From the NCBI GenBank assembly GCA_018819105.1, contig JAHJQV010000038.1, positions 1-63,026 of the forward strand: DNA of 63,026 nucleotides, in the 5' to 3' direction. Every line of letters begins with the position of its first letter. Position 1 is the stretch's first letter. The stretch comes from Gammaproteobacteria bacterium. GTDB lineage: Bacteria > Pseudomonadota > Gammaproteobacteria > Xanthomonadales > Wenzhouxiangellaceae. Below the pieces are notes generated by a model. It saw only the letters and a list, made by a program, of their open reading frames with translations. It made no database searches and had not been told where the DNA came from. This document shows positions 37,580 to 47,918 of the stretch, one piece after another. The position numbers and the translations under genes were made by a program.

Positions 37580-38302
37580 ATGCTGCTGAAAGCCGAACAT
37601 CTGCAGAAAAGCTATCGCCGCACCCAGGTGATCAGCGATGTGAGTATGGAAGTGGAACAGGGTGAAGTGGTCGGTCTGCTGGGCCCCAATGGTGCCGGCA
37701 AGACCACCTGTTTCTACATGATGGTGGGCCTGGTCAATGCCGATGGCGGCCATGTGTTTCTGGACGACGAGGACATCACCGACGCGCCCATGCACAAACG
37801 TGCGCGCAAGGGACTCGGCTATCTGCCGCAGGACGCCTCCATCTTCCGTGGCCTGTCGGTGCGCGACAACATCATGGCCGTGCTGGAACTGCGTCGGGAA
37901 CTGAGCCAGCGCCAGCGGCAGAATGAACTGGAGCAATTGCTGGACAGCCTGCAGGTGTCTCATCTCGCCAACCAGAAAGGCCAGAGTCTGTCCGGTGGCG
38001 AACGGCGCCGGGTGGAAATTGCCCGCGCCCTGGCGGCGGCACCAAAGTTCATCCTGCTGGATGAACCCTTTGCCGGGGTCGATCCGATTTCAGTGGGCGA
38101 GATCCAACGCATCGTGCGACAGCTCAAGGCGCAGAACATCGGCATCCTGATCACCGACCACAACGTGCGCGAAACACTGGGCATCTGTGACCATGCCTAC
38201 ATCATCAGCAGCGGCACCGTTCTCAGCCGCGGCACCCCCGAGGATATTCTCGCCGATGATGCCGTGCGCGATGTGTATCTGGGACGAGACTTCAAGCTCT
38301 AG
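37580..38302 (+). CDS. lptB: LPS export ABC transporter ATP-binding protein LptB
   Basis: A 240-residue cytoplasmic ATPase that drives LPS extraction with LptFG. Walker A is [19 protein letters not shown], the Q-loop lies in [20 protein letters not shown], the signature is [15 protein letters not shown] and Walker B is [38 protein letters not shown] contains the switch histidine. Length and every motif match the LptB norm. It sits between lptA and rpoN as in most gammaproteobacteria. Confidence 0.98.
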   Translation: MLLKAEHLQKSYRRTQVISDVSMEVEQGEVVGLLGPNGAGKTTCFYMMVGLVNADGGHVFLDDEDITDAPMHKRARKGLGYLPQDASIFRGLSVRDNIMAVLELRRELSQRQRQNELEQLLDSLQVSHLANQKGQSLSGGERRRVEIARALAAAPKFILLDEPFAGVDPISVGEIQRIVRQLKAQNIGILITDHNVRETLGICDHAYIISSGTVLSRGTPEDILADDAVRDVYLGRDFKL

Positions 38303-38314
38303 CGCTGCCACAGC

Positions 38315-39610
38315 ATGAACAGGCCCATGGCTCCCGGCTTGTCGCTGCGGCTGCAGCAGCGCCAGAAAATGGCCCAGCAGGTTCAGCTCAGCCTGCGCTT
38401 GCTGCCTCTCAATCAAAGCCAGTTACAGCGCTACCTGTCGCAGCAGCTGCGCAGCAATCCGGCACTGGGCTGGCGCACCGGCAGCCTGCCCGCCGCCGCA
38501 GGCAGCGCAACCACATCGGCGCACGATATCGCCCTGGCCACCCATGTCGGCAATCCCACCTTGCATGAACATCTGTTGCAACAGCTTTATCAGCACCCAG
38601 CCAGCGACGAGTTGAAACTGCTGGCAGAAATCATCATCGATGCGCTGGACGAGGACGGCTACCTGACCCAGCCACTGGCCACGCTGCGCGCCGAGCAGCA
38701 GACTGAGCAGGCGCTGCCCGCCATAGCAATGCGCCACTGGCGAGAGGCGCTGCAACTGGTGCAGGCGCTGGAACCTGCCGGCGTCGCCGCCAGCGATCTG
38801 AGTGAGTGTCTGCGGCTGCAGCTGCAGCTGGAACCCGACAGCCCACAGCGCCAGCTGGCCTGGCATCTGATCAGTGATGACCTGCAGCAACTGGCTGCTG
38901 CCGATGTCGCAGAACTGGCGGCACAACAGCACAGCGATCCGGCCACGGTAACCCAGGCACTGCAGCTGATCCGCAGCCTGGAGCCGAAGCCGGGACGCCC
39001 CTATGCTGCCGCAGCCGACATGGTGCAGGCCGATGCCGAAATCACCCAGGCGGCTGACTCGCAGCTGCAGGTCAGGCTGCTGCAGCCGGCCAGTGAACAG
39101 CTTGAACTGCTCAGCACCGCCCGCGCCAGTGCGGCGCAGAAGCAGGCCGCCCGGCAACTGCTGCAGGCTCTGCAACTGCGCGAGCAGAACCTGTACAACA
39201 TCATCAGCACCGCAGCCGCGCTGCAGGCGGACATGCTCATTGCCCAGGACCAGACCCTGACCAGACCACTGTCACAGGCTGAGCTGGCCAACCGTCTGGG
39301 CTTGCATCCATCCACCGTCAGCCGCGCCGTGCGCACCCGACACGTGCTCTGGCGTGGCCAGTTGATGCCGTTGCGTCATCTGTTCAGCCGTGCCGTGGAT
39401 ACAGCCGATGGTGGCAGCGTGGCCACCACCGCCATCAAGGCCGCGCTACAGCAACTGGTGGACGCCGACTCGCCAGAGCAGCCCGCCAGCGATCAGCAGT
39501 TGCAGCACAGGCTCGCCGAACTGGGTTATCCGATTGCCCGTCGCACCGTGGCCAAATACCGGCAGCAGCTCGGCATCGCCCCGGCGCACAGCCGACGCAA
39601 GCGTCGATAA
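38315..39610 (+). CDS. rpoN: RNA polymerase sigma-54 factor
   Basis: A 431-residue alternative sigma factor for enhancer-dependent promoters. Region I is LSLRLQQRQKMAQQVQLSLR and on, the core-binding part follows (IIDALDEDGYLTQPL, VQALEPAGVAASDLSECLRL), then the HTH region with LANRLGLHPSTVSRAV. The RpoN box reads ARRTVAKYRQ at 408-417, with Q in place of the usual final E. The protein is shorter than the 470-500 typical in E. coli and Pseudomonas, mainly because the acidic region II between regions I and III is nearly absent. It has a basic tail RRKRR. Confidence 0.96.
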   Translation: MNRPMAPGLSLRLQQRQKMAQQVQLSLRLLPLNQSQLQRYLSQQLRSNPALGWRTGSLPAAAGSATTSAHDIALATHVGNPTLHEHLLQQLYQHPASDELKLLAEIIIDALDEDGYLTQPLATLRAEQQTEQALPAIAMRHWREALQLVQALEPAGVAASDLSECLRLQLQLEPDSPQRQLAWHLISDDLQQLAAADVAELAAQQHSDPATVTQALQLIRSLEPKPGRPYAAAADMVQADAEITQAADSQLQVRLLQPASEQLELLSTARASAAQKQAARQLLQALQLREQNLYNIISTAAALQADMLIAQDQTLTRPLSQAELANRLGLHPSTVSRAVRTRHVLWRGQLMPLRHLFSRAVDTADGGSVATTAIKAALQQLVDADSPEQPASDQQLQHRLAELGYPIARRTVAKYRQQLGIAPAHSRRKRR

Positions 39611-39730
39611 CAGCTGCAGTATCGCGAAGCTGAAGATCAACTGACAAAAGTCTGCACAACTTGATAGCCACAAAACGGTCATCATATTAGACTGGAAGCC
39701 TACCCCATTGTTTGGTCACAAGGAAAACGC

Positions 39731-40027
39731 ATGCAAATCGATATCACCGGACAACAGCTCGAAATCACCGATGCCATCCGCAACTATGTCACTGACAAGA
39801 TGCCGCGGCTGGAGAAGCATTTCGACAACATCATCGGCGCGCACGTCATTCTCAAAGTTGAAAAATACATCCACTCCGCCGAGTGCACGCTGTTGGTGGC
39901 CGGCGGCGGGCGCTTGCACGCCGAGGACAGCAACACTGACCTGTATGCTGCCATCGACAGCATGCTGGACAAACTGGATCGCCAGGTTCGCCGGCACAAG
40001 AGCAAACTGACCGAACACCGCAAGTAG
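39731..40027 (+). CDS. hpf: Ribosome hibernation promoting factor
   Basis: A 98-residue short-type HPF/YhbH that binds idle ribosomes. MQIDITGQQLEITDAIRNYV opens the protein, followed by LEKHFDNIIGAHVILKVEKY and LHAEDSNTDLYAAIDSMLDK then LDRQVRRHKSK. No long C-terminal dimer domain. An aagga ribosome site precedes the ATG. It follows rpoN by 120 bases. ptsN, normally next, is absent, and rapZ comes 23 bases later. Confidence 0.97.
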   Translation: MQIDITGQQLEITDAIRNYVTDKMPRLEKHFDNIIGAHVILKVEKYIHSAECTLLVAGGGRLHAEDSNTDLYAAIDSMLDKLDRQVRRHKSKLTEHRK

Positions 40028-40050
40028 GCGGCAGCGGCGGCAACATCAGC

Positions 40051-40944
40051 ATGCACAGCGAAGCCGCCGGCAACGCGAACACCGACACCCCGGCGCTGAT
40101 CATTCTCAGCGGCCTGTCGGGCAGTGGCAAAAGCACCGCGCTGCAGGCCCTGGAGGATCAGGGCTACTTCTGCATCGACAACCTGCCCGTGCAGTTGATT
40201 CCGGCATTGCTGGAACAGCAAAAGATCCAGCCACAGGAGTACCCGCGCCTTGCCGTCGGGCTGGACGCGCGCAGCCGGCGCACGGCAGAGCTGGCCAGCA
40301 CGCTGGATACCCTGCGCCAGAGCGGCCAGCATCCGCGCCTGCTGTTTCTGACCGCCAGTGACAGCACGCTGGTGCAGCGCTACAAGGCCACCCGCCGGGA
40401 ACACCCGCTGGCCGATGCGGAAGGCCTGAGCGCGGCCATCGGCCGGGAGCGCAGACTGCTTGCTGCCATCAGCGAGTATGCCAGCGACATTGTCGACACC
40501 AGCCTCATGAACGTGCATGAATTGCGCCTGCACATCATCGAGCTGATCGGCATGCGGCCGGGCTCGCCACGTCTGCTGCTGCAATCGTTTGCCTACACGC
40601 ACGGTCTGCCGGCAGATCTGGACATTGTCTTCGACGCCCGCTGCCTGCCCAATCCGCACTGGCAACCGGGCTTGCGAGAACTCACCGGGCGCGACCAGCC
40701 GGTGGCCGAGTTTCTGCAGCAATCTGCCGCCGGCAAGGCATTTGTCGCCGACATCCTGCAATGGCTGTTGCGCTGGCTGCCTGACTACTGTCACAGCACG
40801 CGCAGTCAGATCACCATCGGCTTTGGCTGCACCGGTGGTCGTCATCGCTCGGTGTATGCTGCTGAGGCACTGGCAGCCGCGCTGGCCGAGCATGCCATGC
40901 ACTACAGCAGCGGGCTGCGCGTGCGACATCGCGATCTGGGCTGA
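40051..40944 (+). CDS. rapZ: RNase adapter protein RapZ
   Basis: A 297-residue P-loop protein. In E. coli RapZ delivers small RNA GlmZ to RNase E and so tunes GlmS and amino-sugar supply. Walker A is GLSGSGKST (21-29), followed by ALEDQGYFCIDNLPVQLIPA, RREHPLA, and SFAYTHGLPADLDIVFDARC plus LPNPHWQPGLRELTG. The C-terminal FGCTGGRHRSVYAAEALAA is the RNA-binding end. The first 13 residues are an extra Ser/Ala/Thr tail. It is convergent with the Nudix-ThiE gene. No glmZ-like RNA is visible in this window. Confidence 0.97.
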   Translation: MHSEAAGNANTDTPALIILSGLSGSGKSTALQALEDQGYFCIDNLPVQLIPALLEQQKIQPQEYPRLAVGLDARSRRTAELASTLDTLRQSGQHPRLLFLTASDSTLVQRYKATRREHPLADAEGLSAAIGRERRLLAAISEYASDIVDTSLMNVHELRLHIIELIGMRPGSPRLLLQSFAYTHGLPADLDIVFDARCLPNPHWQPGLRELTGRDQPVAEFLQQSAAGKAFVADILQWLLRWLPDYCHSTRSQITIGFGCTGGRHRSVYAAEALAAALAEHAMHYSSGLRVRHRDLG

Positions 40945-40970
40945 GCTGCAGCAGCGCAACCAGCGACGAG

Positions 40971-41951
40971 TCAGGCGCTGGCAAAACCCCGAATCGCGGC
41001 AATGCCATAGGCACCATTGGCGCGCGCCTGATCCAGATCAGCGGGCTGTAAACCACCCAGCGCATACAGCGGCAGATCCGCCTGCGCCGCCAGGCTGCAC
41101 ACTGTTTGCCAGCCCAGCGCCGGTCGCTGGGGGTGACTGGCGGTGGGCCTGACCGGCCCGATCAATGCATGGCTGCAATCCGCCTGACTGGCCAGCAGCA
41201 ATTCCTCGGCAGAATGGCAGGAAGCCCCCAGCAGCGCCTGCGGATGCTGAAGGCGCCAGTCCAGCAGGCGCCGGTCTGTGCCTGCTGCGGGCAGTTCGGC
41301 GGCGCGCAAATGGATGCCATCCACCGGCAATGCCGTGCTCCCGGTTGGCAAATCGAGGAACTCACGGTTGCACAACACCCCGGCGGCGTGGGCATGACAC
41401 AGTGCTGCGACCTGCTCCAGCCAGTCCATGAGCTGCCCGGCAGCCAGTCCGGTCTGACGAAAATATACCAGGCCAGCACCCAGCAACAAAGCCTTGCGCA
41501 CGGCTGCCAGCAGGTCTTGGCGCTGATCTGTGGCGCTCATGGAGGGGGTAATGTAAAGCAGTGGTGGCAGCCGCAGCAATCTGGCGATCCGGCCATCGGC
41601 CGCCGACAGCAGCGTGGGTGCCAGACCGGCATGATCAAACCAGCCGAGCTGCTGCTGCTCACGCGGTTGCGGTTGCCCTCGCCAACGCAGCACACGGCGC
41701 ACCTGCAGGCGCACGTTCACATCCGGATACTGATGGTGGAAACTGTGCAGTGGTTCGCTGGTGAGCAACTCGATGCCGAGCTCCTCGTGCAACTCGCGAC
41801 GCAAGGCCTCATGCGCGGTCTCGTCGCCATCCAGCTTGCCACCGGGAAACTCCCATTCCCCGGCGCGCACCTTGCCGGCTGGACGGCGCGTCAACAGGTA
41901 GCGGCCCTGGTCATCCTGCAGCACCGCTGCCACCACCGCCACGCTGGACAT
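40971..41951 (-). CDS. mutT: Nudix hydrolase fused to thiamine-phosphate-synthase-like domain
   Basis: A 326-residue fusion. The N-terminal 130 residues hold a Nudix domain with box GGKLDGDETAHEALRRELHE then ELGI, the MutT (8-oxo-dGTP hydrolase) type, and the conserved WEFPGG. Residues from about 135 to the end resemble a ThiE barrel (LLYITPS, AVRKALLLGAGLVYFRQT, HAAGVLCNRE, DGIHLRAAEL, LGASCHSAEELLLA, LYALGGLQPADLDQARANGA). The second half lacks the full substrate set of true ThiE by eye and may be a Nudix-associated variant known from Pseudomonas. It lies 50 bases after secA on the same strand, as mutT does in E. coli. Confidence 0.92.
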   Translation of the reverse strand: MSSVAVVAAVLQDDQGRYLLTRRPAGKVRAGEWEFPGGKLDGDETAHEALRRELHEELGIELLTSEPLHSFHHQYPDVNVRLQVRRVLRWRGQPQPREQQQLGWFDHAGLAPTLLSAADGRIARLLRLPPLLYITPSMSATDQRQDLLAAVRKALLLGAGLVYFRQTGLAAGQLMDWLEQVAALCHAHAAGVLCNREFLDLPTGSTALPVDGIHLRAAELPAAGTDRRLLDWRLQHPQALLGASCHSAEELLLASQADCSHALIGPVRPTASHPQRPALGWQTVCSLAAQADLPLYALGGLQPADLDQARANGAYGIAAIRGFASA

Positions 41952-42001
41952 GATTACGCGCCCGAAGCGGGGCTAGCGTCGCCTGGTATCAGCCAGTCGA
42001 A

Positions 42002-44707
42002 TCAACTGACCCGACCGTGGCACTGCTTGTACTTTTTGCCCGAGCCACAGGGGCACGGTTCGTTGCGACCGATCTTGCGGCCATCCCGCACCACCGGCTG
42101 GGCCGCCGCAGCGGCTGCAGCATCCGGGGATGGCGCGGTGGGTCTGGCATCCGGGTCGGCATGCTGGTATTGCATGTCGGCGCTGGCGCGACGCTGGGCA
42201 GCCACCGCATCGACGTCCTCTTCGGTGCGCACCTGCACCCGTGACAGCTTGCTGATCACCTCGCGCTTGAACTGCTCCAGCATGTTGCTGAACATTTCAA
42301 ACGATTCCCGCTTGTACTCCTGTTTCGGCTGCTTCTGGGCAAAGCCGCGCAGATGAATGCCACGCCGCAGATAGTCCATGCTGGCCAGATGCTCCTTCCA
42401 TTGCTGATCCAGCTCATTGAGCATCAGCGCCTTTTCAAACTGGCGCATGACCTCAGCGCCGGTGGCCTCAACCTTGGCGGCAAAATGCGCACTGGAGGCC
42501 GCTTCGATGCGTTGCAGCATGGCGTCTTCGCTGATTTCAGGCTCCTGTTCCAGCCAGTTGCTGACCGGCACCTGCAGCCCGAAATCTGACTCCAGCACCT
42601 TTTCCAGTCCCTTGATGTCCCACATTTCCTCCAGGCTGCCCGGCGGTACGTGCGACTGGAACTCGACCCGCATGATGTCTTCGCGGATGTCATCGACCAT
42701 GTCGCTGACATCGTCACTGGCCATCAGGTCGTTGCGCATCTCGTAGATGACCTTGCGCTGATCATTCGCCACATCATCGTATTCAAGCAGGTTTTTGCGC
42801 ATGTCGAAGTTGTGGCCCTCGACCTTGCGCTGGGCGTTTTCAATTGCCTTGCTGACCCAGGGATGTTCGATCGCCTCGCCTTCGGTGCCCAGCTTCTGCA
42901 TCATGCCGCCAAGCTTGCCGGAGGCAAAGATGCGCATCAGATTGTCTTCCAGCGACAGGTAGAAGCGCGACGAACCGGGGTCACCCTGGCGACCGGAGCG
43001 GCCACGCAACTGGTTGTCGATGCGTCTGGACTCGTGCCGCTCGGTACCGATGATGTGCAGGCCACCGGCGTTGAGCACCTGTTCGTGACGCTGCCGCCAG
43101 TCGTCCTGCAGATCGGCCAGCTGGCGCTCTGTGGCGCTATCGCCCAGCGCCTCGATTTCCATCTGCAGATTGCCGCCAAGCACGATGTCGGTGCCGCGAC
43201 CGGCCATGTTGGTGGCGATGGTCACCGCGCCGGGTCGACCGGCTTCAGCAACGATGCTGGCTTCGCGCTCGTGCTGCTTGGCGTTGAGCACCTGGTGCTT
43301 GATCGACTGCTGCTGCAGCAGGCCGGATATCAGCTCCGAGGTTTCGATCGAGGTGGTGCCGACCAGACACGGCTGGCCACGCTGCACGCAGTCCTTGATG
43401 TCCTCGATGATGGCGTTGAATTTTTCCCGCTGCGACATGTACACCAGATCGCCGCGATCCACCCGCACCATCGGCCGGTGGGTCGGGATCGACACCACTT
43501 CCAGCCCGTAAATACTCTGGAATTCATAGGCTTCGGTGTCGGCGGTGCCGGTCATGCCGGCCAGTTTGCCGTACAGCCGGAAGTAGTTCTGGAAAGTGAT
43601 CGAGGCCAGCGTCTGATTCTCGCGCTGAATCGGCACGCCCTCTTTTGCCTCCACCGCCTGGTGCAGACCATCCGACCAGCGCCGGCCGGCCAGCGTGCGC
43701 CCGGTGAATTCATCCACAATCACCACTTCACCGTCACGCACGATGTAATCGACATCCCTGCTGAACAGATGGTGTGCGCGCAATGCGGCGTTGACATGAT
43801 GCAGCAGATTCAGGTTGCCGGCATCGTAGAGGCTGCCTTCACCCTGCAGCAGACCGGCTTTCGTCAGCAGTTCCTCAACGTGCGCCATGCCATCTTCGGT
43901 GAGATAGACCTGCTTGTTTTTTTCCTCGATGCTGAAATCACCGGGGCCCTCTTCTTCTTCCTGCACGCTGAGTTTTGGCACCAGCTGATTGATGCGGGCA
44001 TACAGTTCCGGACTTTCCTCGGCCGGGCCGGAGATGATCAGCGGCGTGCGTGCCTCGTCAATCAGAATGGAGTCCACCTCGTCGACGATGGCAAATGCCA
44101 GCTCGCGCTGCACCTTCTGTTCGCTGCTGAAGGCCATGTTGTCGCGCAGGTAATCAAAACCCAGCTCATTGTTGGTGGCATAGGTGACGTCACAGGCATA
44201 GGCAGCGCGTTTTGCGGCCGGACTCATCCCCGGCACCGCCACCCCCACAGTCAGGCCCAGCGCCTCGTACAATGGCCGCATCCAGTCGGCATCGCGACGG
44301 GCGAGGTAATCGTTCACCGTGACCAGATGCACTCCCTTGCCGGTGAGTGTGTTCAGATACACCGCCAGCGTGGCCACCAGGGTTTTGCCTTCACCGGTTT
44401 TCATTTCCGCGATGCGGCCCTGGTGCAGCACCATGCCACCGATCAGCTGAACATCAAAGTGGCGCATTTTCAGCGTGCGCAGCGCGGCTTCACGACATAC
44501 TGCAAACGCTTCCGGCAACAGCTGATCCAGTGTTGCGCCATCGCTGTAGCGCTGTTTCAGCTGCGCGGTTTTATCTTGCAGGGCATCGTCGCCAAGTGCC
44601 TGTATGTCCGGTTCCAGGGCATTGATGGCAGCGACATCACGCTGCATGGTTTTCAGCAGGCGCTCATTGCGTGAGCCAACCAGGCGGGTAAATAACTTGT
44701 TCAGCAT
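42002..44707 (-). CDS. secA: Preprotein translocase ATPase SecA
   Basis: The 901-residue motor drives proteins through SecYEG. Walker A is EMKTGEGKT (101-109) after [50 protein letters not shown] and [15 protein letters not shown] follow. The C-terminal tail ends with a zinc SEC-C motif, [14 protein letters not shown], beyond a Pro/Ala linker, allowing SecB and phospholipid contacts. It is divergent from the DUF721 gene across 280 bases in which I see no clear SecM-type leader. The product is close to standard length. Confidence 0.98.
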   Translation of the reverse strand: MLNKLFTRLVGSRNERLLKTMQRDVAAINALEPDIQALGDDALQDKTAQLKQRYSDGATLDQLLPEAFAVCREAALRTLKMRHFDVQLIGGMVLHQGRIAEMKTGEGKTLVATLAVYLNTLTGKGVHLVTVNDYLARRDADWMRPLYEALGLTVGVAVPGMSPAAKRAAYACDVTYATNNELGFDYLRDNMAFSSEQKVQRELAFAIVDEVDSILIDEARTPLIISGPAEESPELYARINQLVPKLSVQEEEEGPGDFSIEEKNKQVYLTEDGMAHVEELLTKAGLLQGEGSLYDAGNLNLLHHVNAALRAHHLFSRDVDYIVRDGEVVIVDEFTGRTLAGRRWSDGLHQAVEAKEGVPIQRENQTLASITFQNYFRLYGKLAGMTGTADTEAYEFQSIYGLEVVSIPTHRPMVRVDRGDLVYMSQREKFNAIIEDIKDCVQRGQPCLVGTTSIETSELISGLLQQQSIKHQVLNAKQHEREASIVAEAGRPGAVTIATNMAGRGTDIVLGGNLQMEIEALGDSATERQLADLQDDWRQRHEQVLNAGGLHIIGTERHESRRIDNQLRGRSGRQGDPGSSRFYLSLEDNLMRIFASGKLGGMMQKLGTEGEAIEHPWVSKAIENAQRKVEGHNFDMRKNLLEYDDVANDQRKVIYEMRNDLMASDDVSDMVDDIREDIMRVEFQSHVPPGSLEEMWDIKGLEKVLESDFGLQVPVSNWLEQEPEISEDAMLQRIEAASSAHFAAKVEATGAEVMRQFEKALMLNELDQQWKEHLASMDYLRRGIHLRGFAQKQPKQEYKRESFEMFSNMLEQFKREVISKLSRVQVRTEEDVDAVAAQRRASADMQYQHADPDARPTAPSPDAAAAAAAQPVVRDGRKIGRNEPCPCGSGKKYKQCHGRVS

Positions 44708-44987
44708 GGGTAATCGATCCGTGTGTTTCGTGCCATGGCAGCAACATCACTGTGCATGCTGCGGTGGGGTGCCGACGTCCTGTGACGGTTGCCAACGGCA
44801 GCGCCTGCCTGGTACAGCATGCTGGCTGTCGGCACCAGCCAGTGCTGAACCCGGCAGACTGTTGTCTTCCAGCGCCCGGCACTTGTCATATTGGGCATGA
44901 CCCCGGTCGATGCAAGCTCCGGCAGTGTGCAACTGCGAATGTAAGCGACTATGATACTTTATTGTCAGCAGACACTGAGTCACGCTT

Positions 44988-45371
44988 ATGGATAAATCCA
45001 GCAATGAGACGGTCGCCAGCATCGTCGCTGCCTTGTGTCAGCAAACTGCTCGCAGCCGGCAGCAACAGGCTGGCGCTGACGACGCCGCCATGCTGGGTCA
45101 GCTGCTGTCGCAGCAGGCGGCCTGTCAGCAATTGCAGACACAGTTGCAGCGAAGCGTGGAATTCTGGCCAGCGCGCACGGCCAGCGTAAGTCATGTCCAG
45201 CAACACGAACTGGTCATCCGCTGTAGCGACGGCAGCACTGCCAGTCGGCTGCGCTTCATCCAAAATGATGTGTTGCTGGCGGTACAGAACTTTGCCAGCA
45301 CCAGCAGCGACGCCAGTGTGCGCGACACGCTGGGGGCGGTGACCCGGATCCGGGTGATGGTGGTTGCCTAG
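44988..45371 (+). CDS. dciA: DUF721 protein, DciA-like helicase loader
   Basis: A 127-residue DUF721-family protein. DUF721/DciA is the replicative helicase operator in bacteria without DnaC, and in Pseudomonas dciA lies between lpxC and secA exactly as here. The central part RSVEFWPARTASVSHVQQHE with LVIRCSDGSTASRLRFIQND fits the KH-like fold. The N-terminus is a Gln/Ala-rich helical stretch. Recognition leans on location as well as sequence, and no DnaC can be checked in this window. It is convergent with lpxC. Confidence 0.82.
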   Translation: MDKSSNETVASIVAALCQQTARSRQQQAGADDAAMLGQLLSQQAACQQLQTQLQRSVEFWPARTASVSHVQQHELVIRCSDGSTASRLRFIQNDVLLAVQNFASTSSDASVRDTLGAVTRIRVMVVA

Positions 45372-45443
45372 GAGCCTTTCGGAGTTAATTTGATCTATTG
45401 CAGCAAACCTGAATTGCGCCAGGTTGTACGATCTTCATCGTTA

Positions 45444-45469
45444 AACAGCCCCCCACTCAGCAGGCTGTT
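45444..45469 (-). terminator. Hairpin after lpxC
   Basis: Read on the minus strand just after the lpxC stop, AACAGCC and GGCTGTT (45463-45469 and 45444-45450 on the plus strand) form a seven-base stem followed by TTTAA. The T run is short, so this is a plausible but weak intrinsic terminator for the dcw transcript. Confidence 0.4.
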
Positions 45470-46380
45470 CAGCCGGCCTGGGCCGGATGCAGGTAGGAGA
45501 TCGGCGCTGCGTCCTGATCGGCAAAGCTGATTTCCTCCAGCGCGCCGCTGGTGGCGAGTGCCTTGCGCAGCAGGCGGTTGTTCAGGTCATGCCCCGACTT
45601 GTAGCCGGAAAAATGCGCCAGCACCGGGTAGCCCAGCAGATACATGTCGCCGATCACATCAAGTATTTTGTGTCGCACCAGTTCGTCATGCGTGCGCAGG
45701 CCTTCCTCATTCAACACCCGATAGTCATCCAGCACCACCGCGTTGTCCATGTTGCCGCCCAGCACCAGATTGTTTTTGCGCAGCGTTTCCAGATCGCGCA
45801 TGAAACCGAAAGTTCTGGCGCGGGCGATTTCCTTCAGGTATGCGGTGGTGGAGAAATCCATCACTGCCTTGGTGTTCTGCGCAGTAAACAGGGGGTGATC
45901 GAAATCGATTTCAAAATCCACCCGCAGGCCATCCCAGGGTTCCAGCACGGCCCATTTGTCGTCCATTTTCAGTTCCACGCGTTTGCGCACGCGCAGAAAC
46001 CGCTTCGCCGCCTTTTGTTCGGCGATGCCGGCAGACTGCAGCAGAAACACAAATGGACCGGCGCTGCCGTCCATGATCGGTATTTCCGGCGCGTTGACGT
46101 CAATGTAGGCGTTGTCGATGCCCAGCCCGGCCAGTGCCGACATCAGGTGCTCGACGGTACCGATGCGCACGTCACCGCTGGCCAGCGTGGTGCAGAATCG
46201 GGTGTCGCCGACATTGCTTGCATGAGCCCTGATTTCGACCACCGGATCCAGATCGACACGCCGAAACACGATGCCGGTGTTGACCGCAGCAGGGCGCAGG
46301 GCCAGTGACGCCTTGCGGCCACTGTGAATGCCGACACCCGTTGCGCGAATGACGTTTTGCAGGGTTCTTTGCTTGATCAC
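45469..46380 (-). CDS. lpxC: UDP-3-O-acyl-N-acetylglucosamine deacetylase
   Basis: The 303-residue zinc deacetylase commits precursor to lipid A. The N-terminus [20 protein letters not shown] is diagnostic. [20 protein letters not shown] carries E77 and zinc ligand H78, [13 protein letters not shown] follows, and [20 protein letters not shown] with [11 protein letters not shown] carries the other ligands. GTG at 46380 is chosen because it aligns with known LpxC starts and has aggaat upstream; the longer frame is not family-like. It is last in the dcw run, 216 bases after ftsZ. A palindrome and a direct repeat lie upstream (46394-46420). Confidence 0.97.
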   Translation of the reverse strand: MIKQRTLQNVIRATGVGIHSGRKASLALRPAAVNTGIVFRRVDLDPVVEIRAHASNVGDTRFCTTLASGDVRIGTVEHLMSALAGLGIDNAYIDVNAPEIPIMDGSAGPFVFLLQSAGIAEQKAAKRFLRVRKRVELKMDDKWAVLEPWDGLRVDFEIDFDHPLFTAQNTKAVMDFSTTAYLKEIARARTFGFMRDLETLRKNNLVLGGNMDNAVVLDDYRVLNEEGLRTHDELVRHKILDVIGDMYLLGYPVLAHFSGYKSGHDLNNRLLRKALATSGALEEISFADQDAAPISYLHPAQAG

Positions 46381-46596
46381 GTTGTTACATTCCTGATGCC
46401 ATGTGTTGATGCCATGGCATGATCGACACCAGCTTCGCTGTCGCTGATCCAGACCATGCTGCCAGATCCATCTGGCATGCAGCTTATCGTTGCCGTGTGA
46501 ACTGACCCTGAACGGCAGGGCGACTGCCCGCGCTGGCACTGGCATCCCAGCGCTGCGCGCCCGCGAGACGGATACAGTTGGTCGGCTATTATAGTG

Positions 46597-47841
46597 TCAA
46601 TCCGCCTGATTGCGCAAAAATGCCGGGATGTCCAGGAACTCGATGTCCGGCTGCACCACCTCGTTGTCGCGATCGGATTTCTGCGCCCGGTTGCCGTTGT
46701 CATCGCTGTTACGCAGTGGCGCTGCATTCACCGCCTGACGCTGCATCTCATCGGCCTGGCTGACCACGCTGTCGCTGTAGCGCAGCTGTTCACGCTGCTG
46801 ACGATGCTGCTGCTGATGCCTGTGCTGCTGACGCTGCTTGCCCAGTTGAATGTGCGTGACCGCGTCGTCATCGCCTGCCTGACGATCGCGATCCAGGCCG
46901 GTGGCCACCACGGTGACACGCACTTCATCGCCCAGTTCTTCATCAATGCCGGTACCGACCACGATGTTGGCGTCTTCGGAAGCCAGATCGGTGATGGTGG
47001 TATTGATGTCACTGAACTCGGCCATGGTCAGGGTGTTGGACGCAGTGATGTTGACCAGCAGACCACAGGCACCGGCCAGGTCGATGTCTTCCAGCAACGG
47101 GCTGCTGATGGCCATGGTTGCCGCCACCACGGCGCGATCCTCACCACGCGCATGGCCGGAGCCCATCATGGCCATGCCGGTTTCGGTCATCACCGTGCGC
47201 ACATCGGCAAAATCGACGTTGATCAGGCCCGGACGGGTGATCAGCTCGGCAATACCCTGCACCGCGCCATACAGCACTTCGTTGGCCTTGCGCAGACCTT
47301 CCTGCATGGTGACGTCACCACCGAGTACGCTGAGCAGCTTGGCGTTGGGGATGGTGATCAGCGAATCGACATGGTAGCGCAGCTCATCAATGCCGGCCTG
47401 GGCATACTGCATGCGCCGCTTGCCCTCAAACGGAAACGGCCGCGTGACCACGGCCACGGTCAGGGCACCTGCCTCGCGTGCGGCCTGCGCAATCACCGGT
47501 GCCGCACCAGTACCGGTACCACCGCCCATGCCGGCGGTGATGAACACCATGTCCGCACCTTCAACCATCTCGATGATGCGGTCACGGTCTTCCAGTGCCG
47601 CCTGACGACCGGTTTCCGGGTTGGCACCTGCGCCCAGCCCCTTGGTCACGGTGCTGCCGATCTGCAGCGTGTGTTTGCCGCTGAAATTACGCAGCGCCTG
47701 CACATCGGTGTTGACGGCAATGAAATCCACCCCGCTGATGCCGTCAGTCACCATCTGATTCACGGCGTTGCCGCCGCCACCGCCGACGCCGATCACCTTG
47801 ATGACCGCGCCCGGTTGATAATTGTCAACGATTTCAAACAT
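46597..47841 (-). CDS. ftsZ: Cell division protein FtsZ
   Basis: The 414-residue tubulin homologue forms the division ring. The GTP-binding segment is IKVIGVGGGGGNAVN (14-28), the tubulin signature GGGTGTGAAP (107-116), and the T7 loop lies in NVDFADVRTVM. The linker (about 320-398) is unusual: a Gln/His/Arg run around 336-352 (QRQQHRHQQQHRQQREQ) that is not in typical gammaproteobacterial FtsZ. The C-terminal peptide DIEFLDIPAFLRNQAD (399-414) retains the FtsA/ZipA binding motif. It follows ftsA by 77 bases. Confidence 0.98.
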   Translation of the reverse strand: MFEIVDNYQPGAVIKVIGVGGGGGNAVNQMVTDGISGVDFIAVNTDVQALRNFSGKHTLQIGSTVTKGLGAGANPETGRQAALEDRDRIIEMVEGADMVFITAGMGGGTGTGAAPVIAQAAREAGALTVAVVTRPFPFEGKRRMQYAQAGIDELRYHVDSLITIPNAKLLSVLGGDVTMQEGLRKANEVLYGAVQGIAELITRPGLINVDFADVRTVMTETGMAMMGSGHARGEDRAVVAATMAISSPLLEDIDLAGACGLLVNITASNTLTMAEFSDINTTITDLASEDANIVVGTGIDEELGDEVRVTVVATGLDRDRQAGDDDAVTHIQLGKQRQQHRHQQQHRQQREQLRYSDSVVSQADEMQRQAVNAAPLRNSDDNGNRAQKSDRDNEVVQPDIEFLDIPAFLRNQAD

Positions 47842-47918
47842 TTTCTTCTCCTGTGTTGTAGCTTGTCATGGTCTTTGCCCAATGCATCCGATCTGCCCTC
47901 GGCAGTGTTGTTTTCACC

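Noticed and set aside
42650-44674. 674-residue open frame opposite secA
   Set aside because: SecA on the other strand has all its motifs; this frame has none and shows antisense composition.
44708-44987. SecM-like arrest peptide upstream of secA
   Set aside because: Short frames here have no secretion signal followed by an arrest motif.
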